In this document: positions 35,220-45,719 of the stretch, one piece after another
How the letters are laid out: each line of letters starts with the position of its first letter
Numbering within the stretch: the stretch's first letter is position 1
Assembly: GCA_051294375.1 (NCBI GenBank)
Contig: CM119267.1
Span: 6,658,367 to 6,722,366, forward strand
Origin: Paraspadella gotoi
Lineage: Eukaryota; Chaetognatha
Direction: 5' to 3'
Length of the DNA: 64,000 bases
The notes under the pieces: model-generated
Database searches by the model: none
The model's input: only the letters and a program-made list of their open reading frames with translations
Told to the model about the DNA's origin: nothing
Position numbers and translations under genes: made by a program

Positions 35220-35352
35220 CATAGATCTCGTCATCTTGGTCGTTGTCCTCGTTGTCGTCGTCCTCATTATTGTCGTCTTCATCGTCGTCGTCGTCACGTT
35301 GTCTTCGACATCTGAATATTTGACGAGGAGCGATTTCCGAGAATTGATCGTC

Positions 35353-35398
<46 letters not shown>

Positions 35399-35736
35399 AT
35401 GCCCAGTTTGACCATTTGCGTCGGCTACGTCATTTCGGTCGCGGCTCCATCGAACTTGCAATTCGCTCCAGCCAACCTCTTTCGTCATCGTCGTCATCGT
35501 CGTTGTCTTTCTCCTCCTCCTCTTCCTCCTCTTCCTCCTTCTTCCCTTCCTCCCGTTCCTTCGTCCGATGGGAGGAATAAGTGGACCCCAAAGACCTCTC
35601 TGGGGTCAGGACAGGTGAGAGGGGCAACCAGTGGGTGGGCCGCCAAAAGGGGGCAAGGGGAAAGAGGGAGAGAAGCAATGAGGCAAAAACTGTTATGGAT
35701 CAGGTTAAAGGCCAGGCTTAGGGACTGGAGTACAAA

Positions 35737-35776
<40 letters not shown>
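35220..35776. repeat. CGT, CT and TCC microsatellites
   Basis: CGT/CCTC-rich 35225-35300, CT run 35358-35397, TCC/CTCCTC-rich 35480-35545, and a perfect CGT array 35737-35776. Confidence 0.85.
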
Positions 35777-35779
35777 GTC

Positions 35780-36470
35780 TGCTATTATCTCAACAGTCAA
35801 CTCATGAGCGTTTTAAGATTTTGTTATTTCTTTTCTTTTTAGAAGATAACTTGGATAGAAGAATCTACATTCAAGTACATGCGGAAAGAATTTTCGTGAG
35901 AGAGAGATTGAATAGTAATGAGAGAGTTAGAGGATGATGAGAAGATGAGAGATGAGGATGAGAGGAAGAGGAGAGACGAGAGATTTGCTGGTCGAGTTAC
36001 CCTCCATGCGACAGATGGCGCAGAGGACCAATCGCTTACATGACGTTTGAGGCCGAAGAGAAAGCAGGTATATGGACGGTCTCTCTCTCTCTCTCTCTCT
36101 CTCATCGTCTCTCCTCTCTCTCTCTCTCTCTCTCCTCCATCTCTCTCTCCTCTCTCTCTTATCAGTCAACAACGGCGGGCAAGTACATTCCCCATCGCGA
36201 GTCCATCGCATAACACGCAAAAGAAGTGACATAATCCACCCCGACCACAACGCGTCAGGCCAGACCAGCGCGTAAGAACTATTAACGGCGACACTCGACC
36301 ACATGTTTGACCGCCACCGCAACCACCGACAACGTTTAAAACCACCATCGCGACCACTTGAGCCAAAATCAAACTGCCGAGGACGTTCTGAGTACATCTG
36401 GCGCTCTAATCTCCGGCGTTGACGTAGAAATCTCAACCGTCAGGACTTGTCTTCGTCATTGCTGACGTCT

Positions 36471-36507
<37 letters not shown>

Positions 36508-36510
36508 TGT
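35780..36510. other. CT tract and CGT array, no gene seen
   Basis: A CT tract at 36078-36160 and a CGT array at 36469-36510 frame sequence containing repeated CGACCAC/CAACCAC words (36240-36365). A 169-residue minus frame (35927-36436) contains an Arg/Glu repeat and has no recognisable domain. Confidence 0.55.
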
Positions 36511-36980
36511 TTTCGAAGTTCTAATCATATATGACGTGACTCTTTTCTTTGTCGTCATGGTTACCAAAGAAGCTGACGTCGCTATTCGTAATTTTCGTCG
36601 AGGAAATTTTTCTCAGAGTCTAATTATTGGGTATTGTTTTTGTTTAGGTGTGACGTCAACGCTCGAACAGGGTCCGGTCTCAGGTTTAAATTCAACTTCG
36701 TAAAGCATCGTAATTTTATTTTTTGTGATCGTTGTCATCCCTATCTCTCGATCAAACTTCCCAAATATTTGACGACTTCGACGTTTTTCCTTTCTCCAAC
36801 TTCAAAGTTTTACTCGTTATTTCTCGCGAGCCTCTTGTCGTCTCGCTTAGCTGTGGAAGCTCAGCAGTCATTTTCATCTTCGTCTCCGCCTATGTCGTCC
36901 TTTTTGTCATTTTCGTCGTCTCCTTTGTCATTATATTGTCATTGTTGTAATAATACTTTCTTTTTCGTTGCGTTAGTTGC

Positions 36981-37172
36981 TAGACAAATGAGCGAAAATT
37001 CGAAGGGCAAACAACGATTTGTTTTTATTTAAAAACGTACATGTTTCGACTTTGTTTACAAGTCTTCATCGGCGTTTAGAAGTTTTTGAAGACTTTTGTA
37101 AACAAAGTCGAAACATGTACGTTTTTAAATAAAAACAAATCGTTGACGTTCGAATTTTCGCTCTTTTGTCTA
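36981..37172. repeat. Foldback element with about 85-bp arms
   Basis: The left arm (36981-37067) and right arm (37088-37172) are near-perfect reverse complements around a 20-base loop, with a perfect stem of about 50 bp. The minus strand of the left arm carries CCGATGA, then GACTT-(7 nt)-AAGTC, then GAAAC, an order resembling the hammerhead ribozyme core (see findings). The flanks outside the arms are unrelated, so this is a bounded element in clean sequence, unlike the two giant mirrors. Confidence 0.8.
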
Positions 37173-37295
37173 ATTGTCGTTGTTATATTTTTTTTCTCCT
37201 TTCTTTACTCATCTTACATCAATTGTTACATCTTCGTCTTTGATTTAAATCATCATCATCTTCGTCTTTCCCTTTATCAAAATGATCCTCATCCT

Positions 37296-37439
37296 TATCG
37301 TCGTCGTCGTCGTCGTCTTCATCGTCGTCGACCCGTCGCGTTCCTCGGTCTGCAAACGGCGTCCGAATATGGCTTCCATATTTCAAGGTGGGAATTTCAT
37401 GGTTTTTATCGGAGAAGAGAAGATGATTTAATTTAGCCT

Positions 37440-37477
<38 letters not shown>

Positions 37478-37627
37478 TTTGCTAGAGGCTCTAAGACATC
37501 ATCATCATCATCATTATCATAATCATCTTCATCATCACCAACATCATAATCATCATGATCAATTTTGATCATGATCATGATCATCAAAATCATCATCATC
37601 ATCATCATCAACATCATCATCATCATC
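37296..37627. repeat. CGT and ATC microsatellite cluster
   Basis: CGT arrays at 37296-37332 and 37439-37478, then an ATC/CATCAT-rich array to 37627 that contains alternating TGATCA/CATGATC palindromic words. Confidence 0.85.
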
Positions 37628-37753
37628 TTTATGACATTAATATAATCGTTAGCATAATGCATTATCATGTTTGACTATCAATTTAAAAATTTCAAAAGTT
37701 AATTTCAAATTTCAACTTTAAAAAATCCCTCCTCCCACAATCGCAGAATCTGA

Positions 37754-37800
37754 GCAGAGCGGAGCAGCTGCGGCGCAGAGCGGAGCAGCTGCGACGCGGA
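37754..37800. repeat. Two copies of a 22-bp E-box repeat
   Basis: AGAGCGGAGCAGCTGCGGCG and its near copy lie head to tail. Each holds CAGCTG. Confidence 0.75.
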
Positions 37801-38465
37801 AAACTCTTTAACGGGAAGTAAATAAAAAAAACCCGGATCTACAGGTGTTTAAATTTAAGAGTCGACGAGTCATCCTGGTCGACAGATGGTCTCCGGTCAA
37901 CCGCTTGAAATGTTAAAGATTGATAGAGCATCGACAAATATCAATACAATTTTGGGTAATTTAATGAATCCATTTATATTGTTTGAATTAGCGTTCAAAA
38001 TATAATTCTCAGCTAAAAAAAAAATATTTTAATTTGTATATATATTCTATTTCACAATTTCATTCCCATTAATTATGTCTCCTTCTGATTTCTTCATCAT
38101 TTATCCCTCATGACATAATCTCGATTCACTTCCCTTTCAAATCCTACTTCATTTTTCCCCTCCAAATTTCGCCACCCCACCCCTCTATTCCCCCTGGTAA
38201 TCCCCCCGCCACCCTCACCACTCCCTTCTTACTCTCAACAGGACTTCCTTATCGGCCACTCTGGACCTGCGAAGAGAAAAAAAATATGATATCTTTTTTT
38301 TCCAGTATGAAATCTTTTCGTCCGCGGATATCTTACTGTTTCCCTTACTCTCTCTCTCTCTCTCCTCTCACTGCTCCCTTTCTTTTCTTTTTCTCTTCTC
38401 TCTCTCTCTCTGCTCTCTGCTCCTCTCTCCTCCCTCTCCTACTCCATCTCTGGTCTCTCTCCACC
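37800..38465. other. No gene seen
   Basis: AT-rich DNA, then TTC/CT-rich DNA from about 38340. The sequence quality appears to drop toward the duplicated region. Confidence 0.45.
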
Positions 38466-38936
38466 TCTCTCCTCTCTTCAGCACTATGGGATGCAAATAT
38501 GCGCGTGCAAGAGGGCACTGAGAGGAAAGACGTAAGCGTTTGCTCCGCACATGAAGAGGCCAAAGGTTCGGGCTAGGTGAATTCACCACGTAAATCCGGA
38601 GGGCTAGTGCCCACAGCCAAACATAACGCCTTTATAACAGCGGACAGACAAATTCGATCTTTTATCTTCCCGTTCCGCTTCCTAGTTGCGTATCATCATT
38701 TTCTCACCTTATACCTATCTTTCTATCTATGCTCGAAATACCGCACAAGTCTTTTCTTCACCCACCCCGAACCCGCTCCTACCTATTACAACCAGTGCTG
38801 CCCGCCGGGCCACCACACAACCACTAGACATACACTGACAGGACAGAACCTGACAAAGTGGGCTGCCGAGTAAGATGCAGAAACGAAATGAACCACAAGA
38901 AAGAAACAGGAGCTTTAAGGAGAGGGGACGAGAACC
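38466..38936 (+). repeat. First copy of a direct duplicate flanking a gap
   Basis: Matches 38962-39290 in the same direction (shared CAGCA, AGTGCCCAC, TTTTATCTTCC, CATACACTGACAG, GACAAAGTGG, in order) but is longer, with many short insertions. Confidence 0.7.
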
Positions 38937-38961
38937 NNNNNNNNNNNNNNNNNNNNNNNNN
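38937..38961. other. 25-N assembly gap between direct duplicates
   Basis: Exactly 25 Ns. Both sides carry the same sequence, so the gap may be negative (overlapping ends). Confidence 0.97.
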
Positions 38962-39285
38962 TCTCTCTCTCTCTCTCAGCATTGGTGCATTGGTGCAAGG
39001 GCTGAGGAAATAAGTTTGAGTTCATGACCAAGTTAGGTAGGTGTTCACCAAAGTGCCCACCAAACTAACCTTTTTAACAGGGAGCAAATCGTTTTATCTT
39101 CCGTTCCTTTCCTGTTCCTTTTTACTTTCTTTTCTTTTCTTTCGAATACCGAGTCTTTCTTCACTACCGAACCGTTTTTACAGGGTGCCGCGGCCGAAAC
39201 ATAGTACATACACTGACAGACAGAAGTGACAAAGTGGTGCAGAGAAATGAAGAAAGAAAAAAAAAGGAAAGAAAGGAGTTTAAGG

Positions 39286-39290
<5 letters not shown>
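38962..39290 (+). repeat. Second copy of the direct duplicate
   Basis: A shorter copy of 38466-38936. It continues into a long GA tract. Confidence 0.7.
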
Positions 39291-39896
<606 letters not shown>

Positions 39897-40087
39897 GAAT
39901 GATAAACAGATTCCATTAAGCTCCCATCCCTCACCAAGCCCCTCCTTTCCTCAGCAGCACATTTCACCACCGCGAGAGATCGTTTTCACTTCCGGTTCAC
40001 TTTTCCCGCCGGATTTCGCCGCCAGTCAATCACCCGGGACAACCAGTCGACGAATCACGGGGTTTTTTTTCTTTTCCGTCGATCTAT

Positions 40088-40135
40088 CCGCCAATCAACC
40101 AATCGACCAATCAACCAGTCATACAATCAACCGAT
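40088..40135 (+). repeat. 8-bp CCAATCAA repeat (CCAAT boxes)
   Basis: Five imperfect octamers (CCAATCAA, CCAATCGA, CCAATCAA, CCAGTCAT, ACAATCAA). Three carry an exact CCAAT box. Confidence 0.75.
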
Positions 40136-40207
40136 TTCCATTTTTTTCTCTCCTCTTAAACCCAACTTCCCGGTTTCCACTTCTTGTTCCCTCATCGACC
40201 ATTCATC

Positions 40208-40208
40208 A

Positions 40209-40239
<31 letters not shown>

Positions 40240-40278
40240 TGTCCTCTCTCTCTCTCTCTCCCTTCCTCTCTTCCCTCT

Positions 40279-40344
<66 letters not shown>

Positions 40345-40441
40345 CTCTCTTCATCTCTGTCTGATTCTCCACTCTTCTATCCTTTCTTTCTTTCTTTCTT
40401 TCTTTCTTCTCTTTCTTTCTTTCTCTTCTCTTTCTTTCTTT
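40208..40441. repeat. (CT)n and (TTTC)n microsatellites
   Basis: A CT tract to about 40341, then TTTC units at 40381-40441. Confidence 0.9.
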
Positions 40442-40675
40442 TTTAACTATCTTTGTTCTATTTTTTCTCCCTGTTTTTCCTAAATCTCACTTTTAACTCT
40501 TCTTCCTTTTCCCATTCTCTTTTATTCTCTTTTCCTTCTGTTTTTTATTAATTTCTTCTCTCGGCGTTTGTTTTTCCTCCACCGCCGTTAGGATCGCTGC
40601 CGAGCGACGGCGACTCGTGGGTTAATCACCAACAAATGAACCGACTTTGATTTTTGCATTCGACGTCGAAGGCAA

Positions 40676-40685
40676 GAGAGAGAAT

Positions 40686-40738
<53 letters not shown>
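40676..40738. repeat. (GA)n microsatellite
   Basis: Nearly perfect GA run. Confidence 0.9.
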
Positions 40739-40739
<1 letters not shown>

Positions 40740-40740
<1 letters not shown>

Positions 40741-41290
40741 TGAGACAAAATGAGAATTAGAGAGTGTGAACAGAAAGGAATAAGAGTGAATTAGGGAAAA
40801 CTTACTAATAATTTTTGCCGATAGTCAAGTCAAGTCGACAAGTTTAACATGAAACAGAATTTTCAATGTGTGGGACTGCAAAGACATTGTTGTGTTTACA
40901 TGTATTTCGACATGATGATGTGATTAGCCAAGTCGGAATCTTATAGCCAACAAGCGTCTCATAGCTGACCAGTGACGACCTATCTGTAAAGCATTAACTA
41001 AAAAATCATTTTTTGTGAAGTACATGTATTGTGCATTGACTTATCAGTGATCACTTATCACGAAACTATATTTCTGTGGCCACCTAGAAGAAACCTTTGT
41101 TCTCAATCATCGTCCCTCAAGATGTCGCCCCGATTGTTCCCTTTTGTTCTTTGACCCTTTTCTTTAGTTCAAATCTTAACTGAAGATTTCATACTGATTT
41201 CAGCCGTGCCACATTTCTACGTGTCCTCAGCAAAATTGCCGTTTCTAAGGTCGCAATATTTGTAATTCAATTTTCAAACTTAAGTTAGTA
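40740..41290. other. No gene seen; 3' flank of the kinase gene
   Basis: Ordinary AT-rich DNA downstream of the minus-strand kinase gene. Confidence 0.5.
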
Positions 41291-41297
41291 CACGGAA

Positions 41298-41303
41298 TTT
41301 ATT
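41298..41303 (-). terminator. Candidate poly(A) signal AATAAA
   Basis: AATAAA on the minus strand, about 150 bases past the kinase stop codon. This is a plausible 3'-end signal, but the hexamer is common in AT-rich DNA. Confidence 0.4.
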
Positions 41304-41412
41304 AATCGTTCAAAAAATCTAATCCCATAATCCAATAATCGAAAATAGTTCAATACACAAAAAAGCAAAAAAAAAAAAAAAAAGAAAAAATATTGCCATT
41401 TACTGTGACCGA

Positions 41413-41452
41413 AACTTTTGCATTTCTCGTTCTTTGTTGCGCAATTCCTTTC
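41413..41452 (-). repeat. 40-bp exact repeat, copy after the kinase stop
   Basis: Identical to 41896-41935 inside the kinase gene, 483 bp (161 codons) apart and in the same frame. It overlaps the TGA stop. Confidence 0.9.
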
Positions 41453-43487
41453 AAAGAAAAACAGAAGGACTTATTTCTTTTAGTGATTCCTCCTCTTCTT
41501 CAAGACGAATCTTCTCTCCTGAAATCTTTCTCTCAGATATTTTCATGGAGCTTGGGGAATTTTCAAGTTTTCCCCTCGATTCGCGGATTTCCCTGTCGTC
41601 CTTCATTTCCGATCTTGCGACGACCGTTTCCAATTCTTTCTTGCTCGTCTTCCCCTTCTCCAAGCCCTTCTTTTCCACCGCCTGGAACTCCTTGTCGATC
41701 CTGCGCTTTGAAAACCTTTCAGGATTTTCAAGATGATCGAGCAAGTCGAGGAGAGACACGGCTTTCAAGAGCGGGAGCATCTCTTCCTTCAGCCTTTCTA
41801 TTTTGACCGAGGATTCCGCGTCTTCGATTCCAACGTCCTCTAGTCCGAGACTGCACTTCTTGATCTTACCCTTGGAGTAGTTGTGGCTCGCTTTCAACTT
41901 TTGCATTTCTCGTTCTTTGTTGCGCAATTCCTTTCTGTACTTATCGGCCGTGTCTTTTAAGGGTTGCAAATTGAATTCCAGAAGCTTCAGGGGCTTATCG
42001 ATATCCTTTTTGAATTGATCGAAAAATTTTCCAAAATCGTCGGCACTCATTTCCACCGCTGAACCACCTTCAAACTGTAGGTGGACCTCTCCATGCATTT
42101 TTTCAAAATTCTCAATCGACTTTCGCTTCAACTCTTTTCGTTCTTCGTAGGCCTCGACGCATTTTTCAGAAAAATCTTGGGCGAATTCCAACTCGGGAAA
42201 ATTGCGCTTGGCGAACCACAGAATGTGCAAGATGAGCGACGGGGTGTTCTTCAAAATTTGCTGGAGCGCATCGGCCTTTGAGGTGGACTCCGATTTAAAA
42301 TGTTTGCTGTGCTCGTCCCAGTGGATCAGCAGATTACGACAATAGCGAATGTATCCGACCAAGGTGGGAGGATACTTAGATTTTTTGTAGACTTCCTCCA
42401 AGGTAAAGTTCTTCCATTTCTCTTCGAAAACCATGAAGAACGATTCATTGAGTTTGTTCAAAATTCTCTGGGCCTCGTCCCCACGTCCCAGGGCCACTAT
42501 GTGCAAATTAAAGGCGTTGATCGCGCCTATCACGGTTTCCGCTTCCCAAAAAAACGGATGTTTCTCCGCCTCCCAAATATCTATCCTCTTCTTGGGTTCG
42601 AATTGAGTCATGCTGCTGACCAGATTTCTTCCGAGCTCGTCGATATCCGCCACCATCAATTGATTCCGTTCGTTGTTGTTCATGTTGCAGACGGTCTCGC
42701 ACAGCTTGTTCCCTTGGAACAAGTGTCGGCGTTCTCGGTCCAACGCTTTAAAGATGACGATGCCCAAGGCGTAGACATCGGCCGAAGCGAAGTCTCCTAT
42801 CTTCACCGTCGAATTATTTCGCTTGAGTTCGTCGATCTCAGGCGCCTTGTAAAGGTCGGTGAAGATTTTTCCCGTGGAAATGTTGTAAATTGTCTCGTCG
42901 GTATCCATCCTTTTGGTGGAGTCGAAATCCGCCAGCTTGACGGCGAATCTATCTCCACGCTTTAGCCTCTTGAGCAGAAAGTTGCCGGGTTTGAGGTCGC
43001 GATGCGCGACTCGATCGTTCGCTTCGTTAGTTTTGGAGTGAATGTAGGCGACGGGTCGAACCAATTGCTGGACCAACTCCTTCTCCGTCAGCTTTTTCAA
43101 CACCTCTTTGCTAAAATTCTGGCCGTCGCGGGTTTTAGGCTCCAGCACGTCGTCCAGCGACCCGTCGGCACGCTCCATGAGGAGCTTGAAGGTGAAAGAG
43201 TCGTCCTCCTTCACGTGACACGTTCTGCAGCCATAGAATTGGATGACGCCGTCGTGATCCTGCAGGGATCGGTGAATCTTGGCGCAGTCGACGAGGCGAT
43301 CGATGTCCTTTTGATCGCATCCACGAGTTACCTTGACGACGACGTTTTGCTCGCCACAGTCGTCCTTCAAGGTGGCGGGGTGGACGGAGATCAGCTTCCC
43401 GACTCGCCGATCGATGCGAGCCGCGTCGGAATAATCGATCCCGACTTGGAACAATCCTCCCGTGAGCGTTTTCATTTTGGAAGACAT
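41451..43487 (-). CDS. RNase L/IRE1-like protein kinase with KEN ribonuclease domain
   Basis: An intronless 678-residue gene. ATG at 43487 is the first Met after an in-frame TGA 27 bases upstream. The kinase domain spans about residues 30-314: lysine in VVVK (K52), HRDLKPGN (162-169, catalytic D164), DFD (187-189) in place of DFG, and HPFFW (310-314) at its end. DFD and HPFFW resemble RNase L. The KEN domain (about 318-430) follows directly. RN-LLI-H (R384, N385, H389) matches the Arg-Asn-x3-His of IRE1/RNase L nucleases, and FPEL is similar to the family's C-terminal helix. Residues 440-678 are charged and probably coiled coil. There is no signal peptide, membrane segment, IRE1 lumenal domain or ankyrin repeats, so a soluble cytosolic protein is likely. 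In relatives, kinase-driven dimerisation activates RNA cleavage. No clear glycine loop is visible, and the KEN Asp six residues before Arg is Gly. The trigger and RNA target are unknown. Confidence 0.9.
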   Translation of the reverse strand: MSSKMKTLTGGLFQVGIDYSDAARIDRRVGKLISVHPATLKDDCGEQNVVVKVTRGCDQKDIDRLVDCAKIHRSLQDHDGVIQFYGCRTCHVKEDDSFTFKLLMERADGSLDDVLEPKTRDGQNFSKEVLKKLTEKELVQQLVRPVAYIHSKTNEANDRVAHRDLKPGNFLLKRLKRGDRFAVKLADFDSTKRMDTDETIYNISTGKIFTDLYKAPEIDELKRNNSTVKIGDFASADVYALGIVIFKALDRERRHLFQGNKLCETVCNMNNNERNQLMVADIDELGRNLVSSMTQFEPKKRIDIWEAEKHPFFWEAETVIGAINAFNLHIVALGRGDEAQRILNKLNESFFMVFEEKWKNFTLEEVYKKSKYPPTLVGYIRYCRNLLIHWDEHSKHFKSESTSKADALQQILKNTPSLILHILWFAKRNFPELEFAQDFSEKCVEAYEERKELKRKSIENFEKMHGEVHLQFEGGSAVEMSADDFGKFFDQFKKDIDKPLKLLEFNLQPLKDTADKYRKELRNKEREMQKLKASHNYSKGKIKKCSLGLEDVGIEDAESSVKIERLKEEMLPLLKAVSLLDLLDHLENPERFSKRRIDKEFQAVEKKGLEKGKTSKKELETVVARSEMKDDREIRESRGKLENSPSSMKISERKISGEKIRLEEEEESLKEISPSVFL
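41896..41935 (-). repeat. 40-bp exact repeat, copy inside the kinase gene
   Basis: Encodes KELRNKEREMQK in the coiled-coil tail. The same bases recur right at the stop codon (41413-41452). Confidence 0.9.
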
Positions 43488-43685
43488 TTCGTAGTTTTTC
43501 AACGTTTTTGTCAATCAATGTAAATTTTTTTTTTCCGTTACAAGAAATGAACTGAGCCCGTGGCACCTTGTCTTTCTTCTTTTTTTTTCCCCCCCGAAAT
43601 TGGCGGTTTCAAGACTATCTCTCTCTCGCTCTCTCTCTCTCGCTCTCTCTCTCTCTCACTCTCTCTCTCTCTCTCTCTCTCTCTT

Positions 43686-43742
<57 letters not shown>
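43488..43742 (-). promoter_or_regulatory. 5' flank of the kinase gene with CCAAT box and GA tract
   Basis: Upstream of the ATG on the minus strand lie a CCAAT box (43599-43603, about 110 bases upstream) and a roughly 125-bp GA tract (43616-43742; CT on the plus strand). GA tracts near animal promoters can bind GAGA-type factors, but GA repeats are everywhere in this window, so the link is weak. No TATA box was seen. Confidence 0.3.
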
Positions 43743-43745
<3 letters not shown>

Positions 43746-43759
43746 CCTTTACCTACATT

Positions 43760-44865
43760 TAAACAGGTACCTGAAAAAAATTACTTGGCTAATGGTGAAT
43801 TACCTTATATTTAAAAGTGGAGCACTCAAGAACAAAAAAATTATTTGAATGATAAAATATATTTATAGTAATATTCTTATAAAATAGTAAATTTTAAAAA
43901 TAATTTTATAATAAAATAGTAAAATAGTATGTCTTAAAAATAATTTTATAATAAAGATTCAGATTCTTCATAAGAAAATTGAATTAAAAATATAACATGT
44001 TATCAAAAATTCTGTTATCTTCAGCATTTAAAAAGGGAAAAAAGGTGAACATTCTTGATTTTTTTTATTTTCTTAGACTTATATATGTTAAAACGTTTTA
44101 GTCATTTTTTTGGATCCAAACATTAAAATATCATATAACATATTTTATAAAAGTTTCTTAGTTTTTTATGGCGAATCCAAATCTGTTTAAAAAAAAAATT
44201 ATTTTGAAAATTCAAAAATGCCAACGATTCAACGAATGTTAGATAGCCTAGTTGTTTTTATTTTAAAGCGAAATGCTATTATTTGTTTCATCATCGGACA
44301 AATAATAATTATAATATAGTATTGTAAGTTAGTTTTGTGCAGAAAGTAAATTAACCAATTTTAAATTTATCCTAAATTTCATGACTTGCAGAAATTCATG
44401 TCTTAAAACTCACCCTCAAACGAGGGGGCGAAAATGGATAAACCGGTATTTATAATGAAATAAAAACTTGGTTTAAAAAAAAAAGTAAAGTAAACCGGTA
44501 CTTTAAAATGAGACAAACGATAAAGAATAAAAGTCGGTACAAACAGTCGGTCTGTCGACGTCTCCCATTTATCCCAGCGACGGTGAACGAGATTCGTCCA
44601 TCTGTTTGTTTAATCCTCGTCTGGCTCGTTTCCCTGGCGACCGTATGTCACGTTCCGTTCTCTCCTATTTTGTCAGGATCAATTTTTATTCATTTTTTCG
44701 CACTCTCGACTCTCTCACTCTCTATCGCGACTGTCTCTCTCTTTCTTTTTCAGTTAATTTTCCATTTTAACCTTTTCCCGCGCTGTTTTGAACCTACTCT
44801 AGCGTTCGGAGGTAGGGAGGAAAAAGTGTGAATAAAGTTTTAAACCGTTTTAAATAGTCGACCAA
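43760..44865. other. No gene seen; AT-rich sequence
   Basis: Very AT-rich DNA with a 107-residue plus frame (44508-44831) that lacks recognisable features. Confidence 0.5.
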
Positions 44866-44869
44866 ATAA

Positions 44870-45202
44870 GCAAATATACATATTCGCGAAAACCAACTAT
44901 TGAAATGTAACAAACAAGTAACAGCTTCCATATTAATGTCAAGATATGGAATGCTTGAGTGTGGCAAGAACTATAATTCTACAATAAATCAAATCTGTGA
45001 AAAATGCAACAAGGAAGATGATGAAGAACATAGACTAAATTATTGTCCTAAATGGAATCATTTAAACTTTATGCGCAATCTTGATAAAAAACCTTTTTCT
45101 GATATATACTTAAATAACATAGAAAAACTAAAGCATATCATGATTCGGATAGAGAGAGTGTGGATCGTTAAAAAAGGAACGGGATCTATGTGTAAACACT
45201 GA
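44870..45202 (+). pseudogene. Non-LTR retrotransposon fragment, C-terminal zinc-knuckle end of the reverse transcriptase ORF
   Basis: An open frame of about 110 codons with no ATG start, ending in TGA. It contains SRYGMLECGKN and a Cys-x2-Cys-x7-His-x4-Cys motif (ICEKCNKEDDEEHRLNYC), typical of the C-terminus of LINE polyproteins such as Jockey/RTE-like elements. No reverse-transcriptase core or endonuclease lies upstream, so this is a 5'-truncated copy, as is usual for LINEs. The sequence continues as an AT-rich 3' end to AATAAATCAAATCAAA at about 45417-45433, a possible LINE tail. A broken mirror copy lies at about 56940-57262. Confidence 0.65.
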
Positions 45203-45282
45203 AATTGTAAACTATGTATAAATTGTATATAGTTAGTCCACTTTGTAACTTTTTTGCTAATTTATCTACATTTCTTTAAAAT

Positions 45283-45362
45283 GTGTACATACATATATAC
45301 ATATATATACATATATATGTATAATGTATATACATATATACATATATATATTATATATGTAC
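45283..45362. repeat. (ATATAC)n/(TA)n microsatellite
   Basis: Alternating TATATACATA words in the presumed 3' tail of the LINE fragment. Confidence 0.85.
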
Positions 45363-45429
45363 AGCTCATTAACAATTGCATTGTTACTGCTGTTTAAATT
45401 TTCACATTTTGAGCTTAATAAATCAAATC

Positions 45430-45433
<4 letters not shown>

Positions 45434-45515
<82 letters not shown>

Positions 45516-45609
45516 CCCATCTCTAACTCATATCTCTCCGTCTTTGCGATTTATTCCGCTCATTCTCGTGTCTCATTTTTTAATTTGGTATCGATCTTTC
45601 TCATTTTGC

Positions 45610-45686
<77 letters not shown>

Positions 45687-45697
45687 TCTCTCTCTCC
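45434..45697. repeat. (CT)n microsatellites
   Basis: Two CT tracts (45434-45511 and 45611-45697). The first directly abuts the end of the LINE fragment. Confidence 0.9.
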
Positions 45698-45719
45698 CTA
45701 ATTTTTTCCATTAATCGAT

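Noticed and set aside
43558-43603. ER-stress element (CCAAT-N9-CCACG) upstream of the kinase gene
   Set aside because: Both half-motifs occur on the minus strand but about 35 bases apart instead of nine.
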